Shown here in pieces: positions 62,903 through 64,000 of a DNA stretch of 64,000 nt; position 1 is the stretch's first letter, and each line of letters begins with the position of its first letter. Both the position numbers and the translations under genes were made by a program. The stretch comes from Burkholderia ubonensis (GTDB taxonomy: Bacteria > Pseudomonadota > Gammaproteobacteria > Burkholderiales > Burkholderiaceae), in contig NZ_CP013420.1 in assembly GCF_001718695.1 (NCBI RefSeq), forward strand, positions 620,001 through 684,000. Direction: 5' to 3'. The notes under the pieces were generated by a model that was given only the letters and a program-made list of their open reading frames with translations, was not told the origin of the DNA and made no database searches.

Positions 62903-64000
62903 ATGACTGAACAGAAACGCAAGATCGAGAAACTCGCGGGCGTCAAGGGCATGAACGACATCCTCCCGCAGGATGCCGGCCTTTGGGAGTTCTTCGAAGC
63001 CACCGTGAAGTCGCTGCTGCGCGCTTACGGCTACCAGAACATCCGCACGCCGATCGTCGAGCACACGCAGCTCTTCACGCGCGGCATCGGCGAAGTCACG
63101 GACATCGTCGAGAAGGAGATGTACAGCTTCACCGACGCGCTGAACGGCGAGCACCTGACGATGCGTCCGGAGAACACCGCCGCCGTCGTGCGCGCGGCGA
63201 TCGAGCACAACATGCTGTACGACGGCCCGAAGCGCCTGTGGTACATCGGCCCGATGTTCCGTCACGAGCGTCCGCAGCGCGGCCGCTATCGCCAGTTCCA
63301 CCAGGTCGGCGTCGAGGCCCTCGGCTTCGCGGGCCCGGACGCGGACGCGGAAATCATCATGATGTGCCAGCGCCTGTGGGACGACCTCGGCCTGACCGGC
63401 ATCAAGCTCGAGATCAACTCGCTGGGCCTCGCGGAAGAGCGCGCGGCGCACCGCGTCGAGCTGATCAAGTATCTCGAGCAGCACGTCGACGCGCTCGACG
63501 CCGATGCGCAGCGCCGCCTGTATACGAACCCGCTGCGCGTGCTCGACACGAAGAACCCGGTGCTGCAGGAGATCGTGCGGAATGCGCCGAAGCTGATCGA
63601 CTTCCTCGGCGACCACTCGCGCGCGCACTTCGACGGGTTGCAGCGCCTGCTGAAGGCGAACAACATTCCGTTCACGATCAACCCGCGTCTCGTGCGCGGC
63701 CTCGACTACTACAACCTGACCGTGTTCGAGTGGGTCACCGACAAGCTCGGCGCGCAGGGCACGGTCGCCGCCGGCGGCCGCTACGATCCGCTGATCGAGC
63801 AGCTCGGCGGCAAGCCGACCGCCGCGTGCGGCTGGGCAATGGGCGTCGAGCGCATTCTCGAGCTGCTGAAGGAGGAGCAGCTCGTGCCGGAGCAGGACGG
63901 TGTCGACGTGTACGTCGTGCACCAGGGCGAGGCGGCGCGCGAGCAGGCGTTCATCGCCGCCGAGCGTCTGCGCGACACGGGCCTCGACGTGATCTTCCAC
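62903..64000 (+). CDS. hisS: Histidyl-tRNA synthetase, N-terminal 366 codons (3' end outside window)
   Basis: A class II aminoacyl-tRNA synthetase fragment. The start ATG at 62903 ([16 protein letters not shown]) leads into MNDILPQD. Motif 2 is around [16 protein letters not shown], the histidine-specific block [12 protein letters not shown] lies near residue 270, and motif 3-type [12 protein letters not shown] and [13 protein letters not shown] follow. The anticodon-binding domain is just beginning ([10 protein letters not shown]) at the window end. It charges tRNA-His and is co-transcribed with ispG, 8 bp upstream. Confidence 0.96.
   Translation, partial: MTEQKRKIEKLAGVKGMNDILPQDAGLWEFFEATVKSLLRAYGYQNIRTPIVEHTQLFTRGIGEVTDIVEKEMYSFTDALNGEHLTMRPENTAAVVRAAIEHNMLYDGPKRLWYIGPMFRHERPQRGRYRQFHQVGVEALGFAGPDADAEIIMMCQRLWDDLGLTGIKLEINSLGLAEERAAHRVELIKYLEQHVDALDADAQRRLYTNPLRVLDTKNPVLQEIVRNAPKLIDFLGDHSRAHFDGLQRLLKANNIPFTINPRLVRGLDYYNLTVFEWVTDKLGAQGTVAAGGRYDPLIEQLGGKPTAACGWAMGVERILELLKEEQLVPEQDGVDVYVVHQGEAAREQAFIAAERLRDTGLDVIFH

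Noticed and set aside
1..64000. Search for tRNA, rRNA, CRISPR repeats, transposases, integrases, att sites and toxin-antitoxin pairs
   Set aside because: None seen; base composition and gene order are uniform, so no accessory island is supported.

Overview
The window is high-GC DNA (roughly two thirds G+C by eye, strong G/C third-position bias, -10 elements of the TACAAT type). Its gene content is that of a Burkholderia primary chromosome, most likely the Burkholderia cepacia complex. The evidence is a lipid A Ara4N (arn) operon with a split arnA, an acetoin dehydrogenase (aco) operon, a surE-pcm-nlpD-rpoS block, ndk-rlmN-rodZ-ispG-hisS, and type B L31. The genus call is an inference from gene order and protein character, not from a database match. 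Nearly all of the window is ordinary, densely packed chromosome. There are no tRNAs, rRNAs, insertion sequences, prophage or CRISPR arrays; the only RNA gene is the 4.5S SRP RNA (ffs).

Layout. 1-2.7 kb: 3' end of dnaB, then a DUF47/PhoU-like gene with a PiT phosphate transporter. 2.7-6.6 kb (minus strand): an NlpC/P60 lipoprotein, a PIN-PhoH ATPase and a Bcp peroxiredoxin. 6.7-14.1 kb (minus strand): a seven-gene arn operon transcribed arnT, flippase subunit, arnB, arnC, formyltransferase, decarboxylase, arnD. 14.2-19.0 kb: a Mth938-like gene divergent from alaA, then hom and thrC. 19.3-21.3 kb: molybdopterin genes moeA-moaD-moaE. 21.4-25.5 kb: a group III truncated globin divergent from an NsrR-like Rrf2 regulator, then clpB behind a clear sigma-32 promoter. 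25.5-27.9 kb: a YidB-like protein, a ComEA-like helix-hairpin-helix protein, and a MerR/carboxymuconolactone decarboxylase-like pair with a perfect 10-2-10 operator. 27.9-36.5 kb: the acetoin catabolic cluster, with acoR divergent from acoX-SDR-acoA-acoB-acoC-lipA behind a near-perfect sigma-54 promoter. 36.5-43.2 kb (minus strand): MATE exporter, GT39-type membrane glycosyltransferase, rpmE2, mtfA, and a MerR-MFS efflux pair. 43.3-45.6 kb: rho, trxA and ffs. 45.7-50.6 kb: dnaX-ybaB-recR, then a CaiB/BaiF CoA-transferase. 50.7-55.3 kb: surE-pcm-nlpD-rpoS-exonuclease. 55.3-58.4 kb: an EEP-family protein, rlmD and a Bax-inhibitor-1 protein. 58.6-64 kb: ndk, rlmN, rodZ, ispG and the first 366 codons of hisS.

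How the genes work together. Three units are self-contained. The arn operon makes, formylates, transfers, deformylates, flips and attaches 4-amino-4-deoxy-L-arabinose to lipid A. The aco cluster oxidatively cleaves acetoin and carries its own lipoyl synthase but no E3 subunit. The moe/moa genes build molybdopterin. The globin/NsrR pair is probably a nitric-oxide response module.

I found no convincing wholly new multi-gene system. The points most worth a second look are: a perfect 30-bp in-frame tandem duplication in the aco-operon dehydrogenase; the set of GAGACG sites upstream of the sigma-54 promoter; -10 boxes placed so close to surE and dnaX that leaderless mRNAs are likely; a 13-copy hexapeptide minisatellite in dnaX; the globin/NsrR palindrome; and paired hairpins ahead of trxA and ispG.
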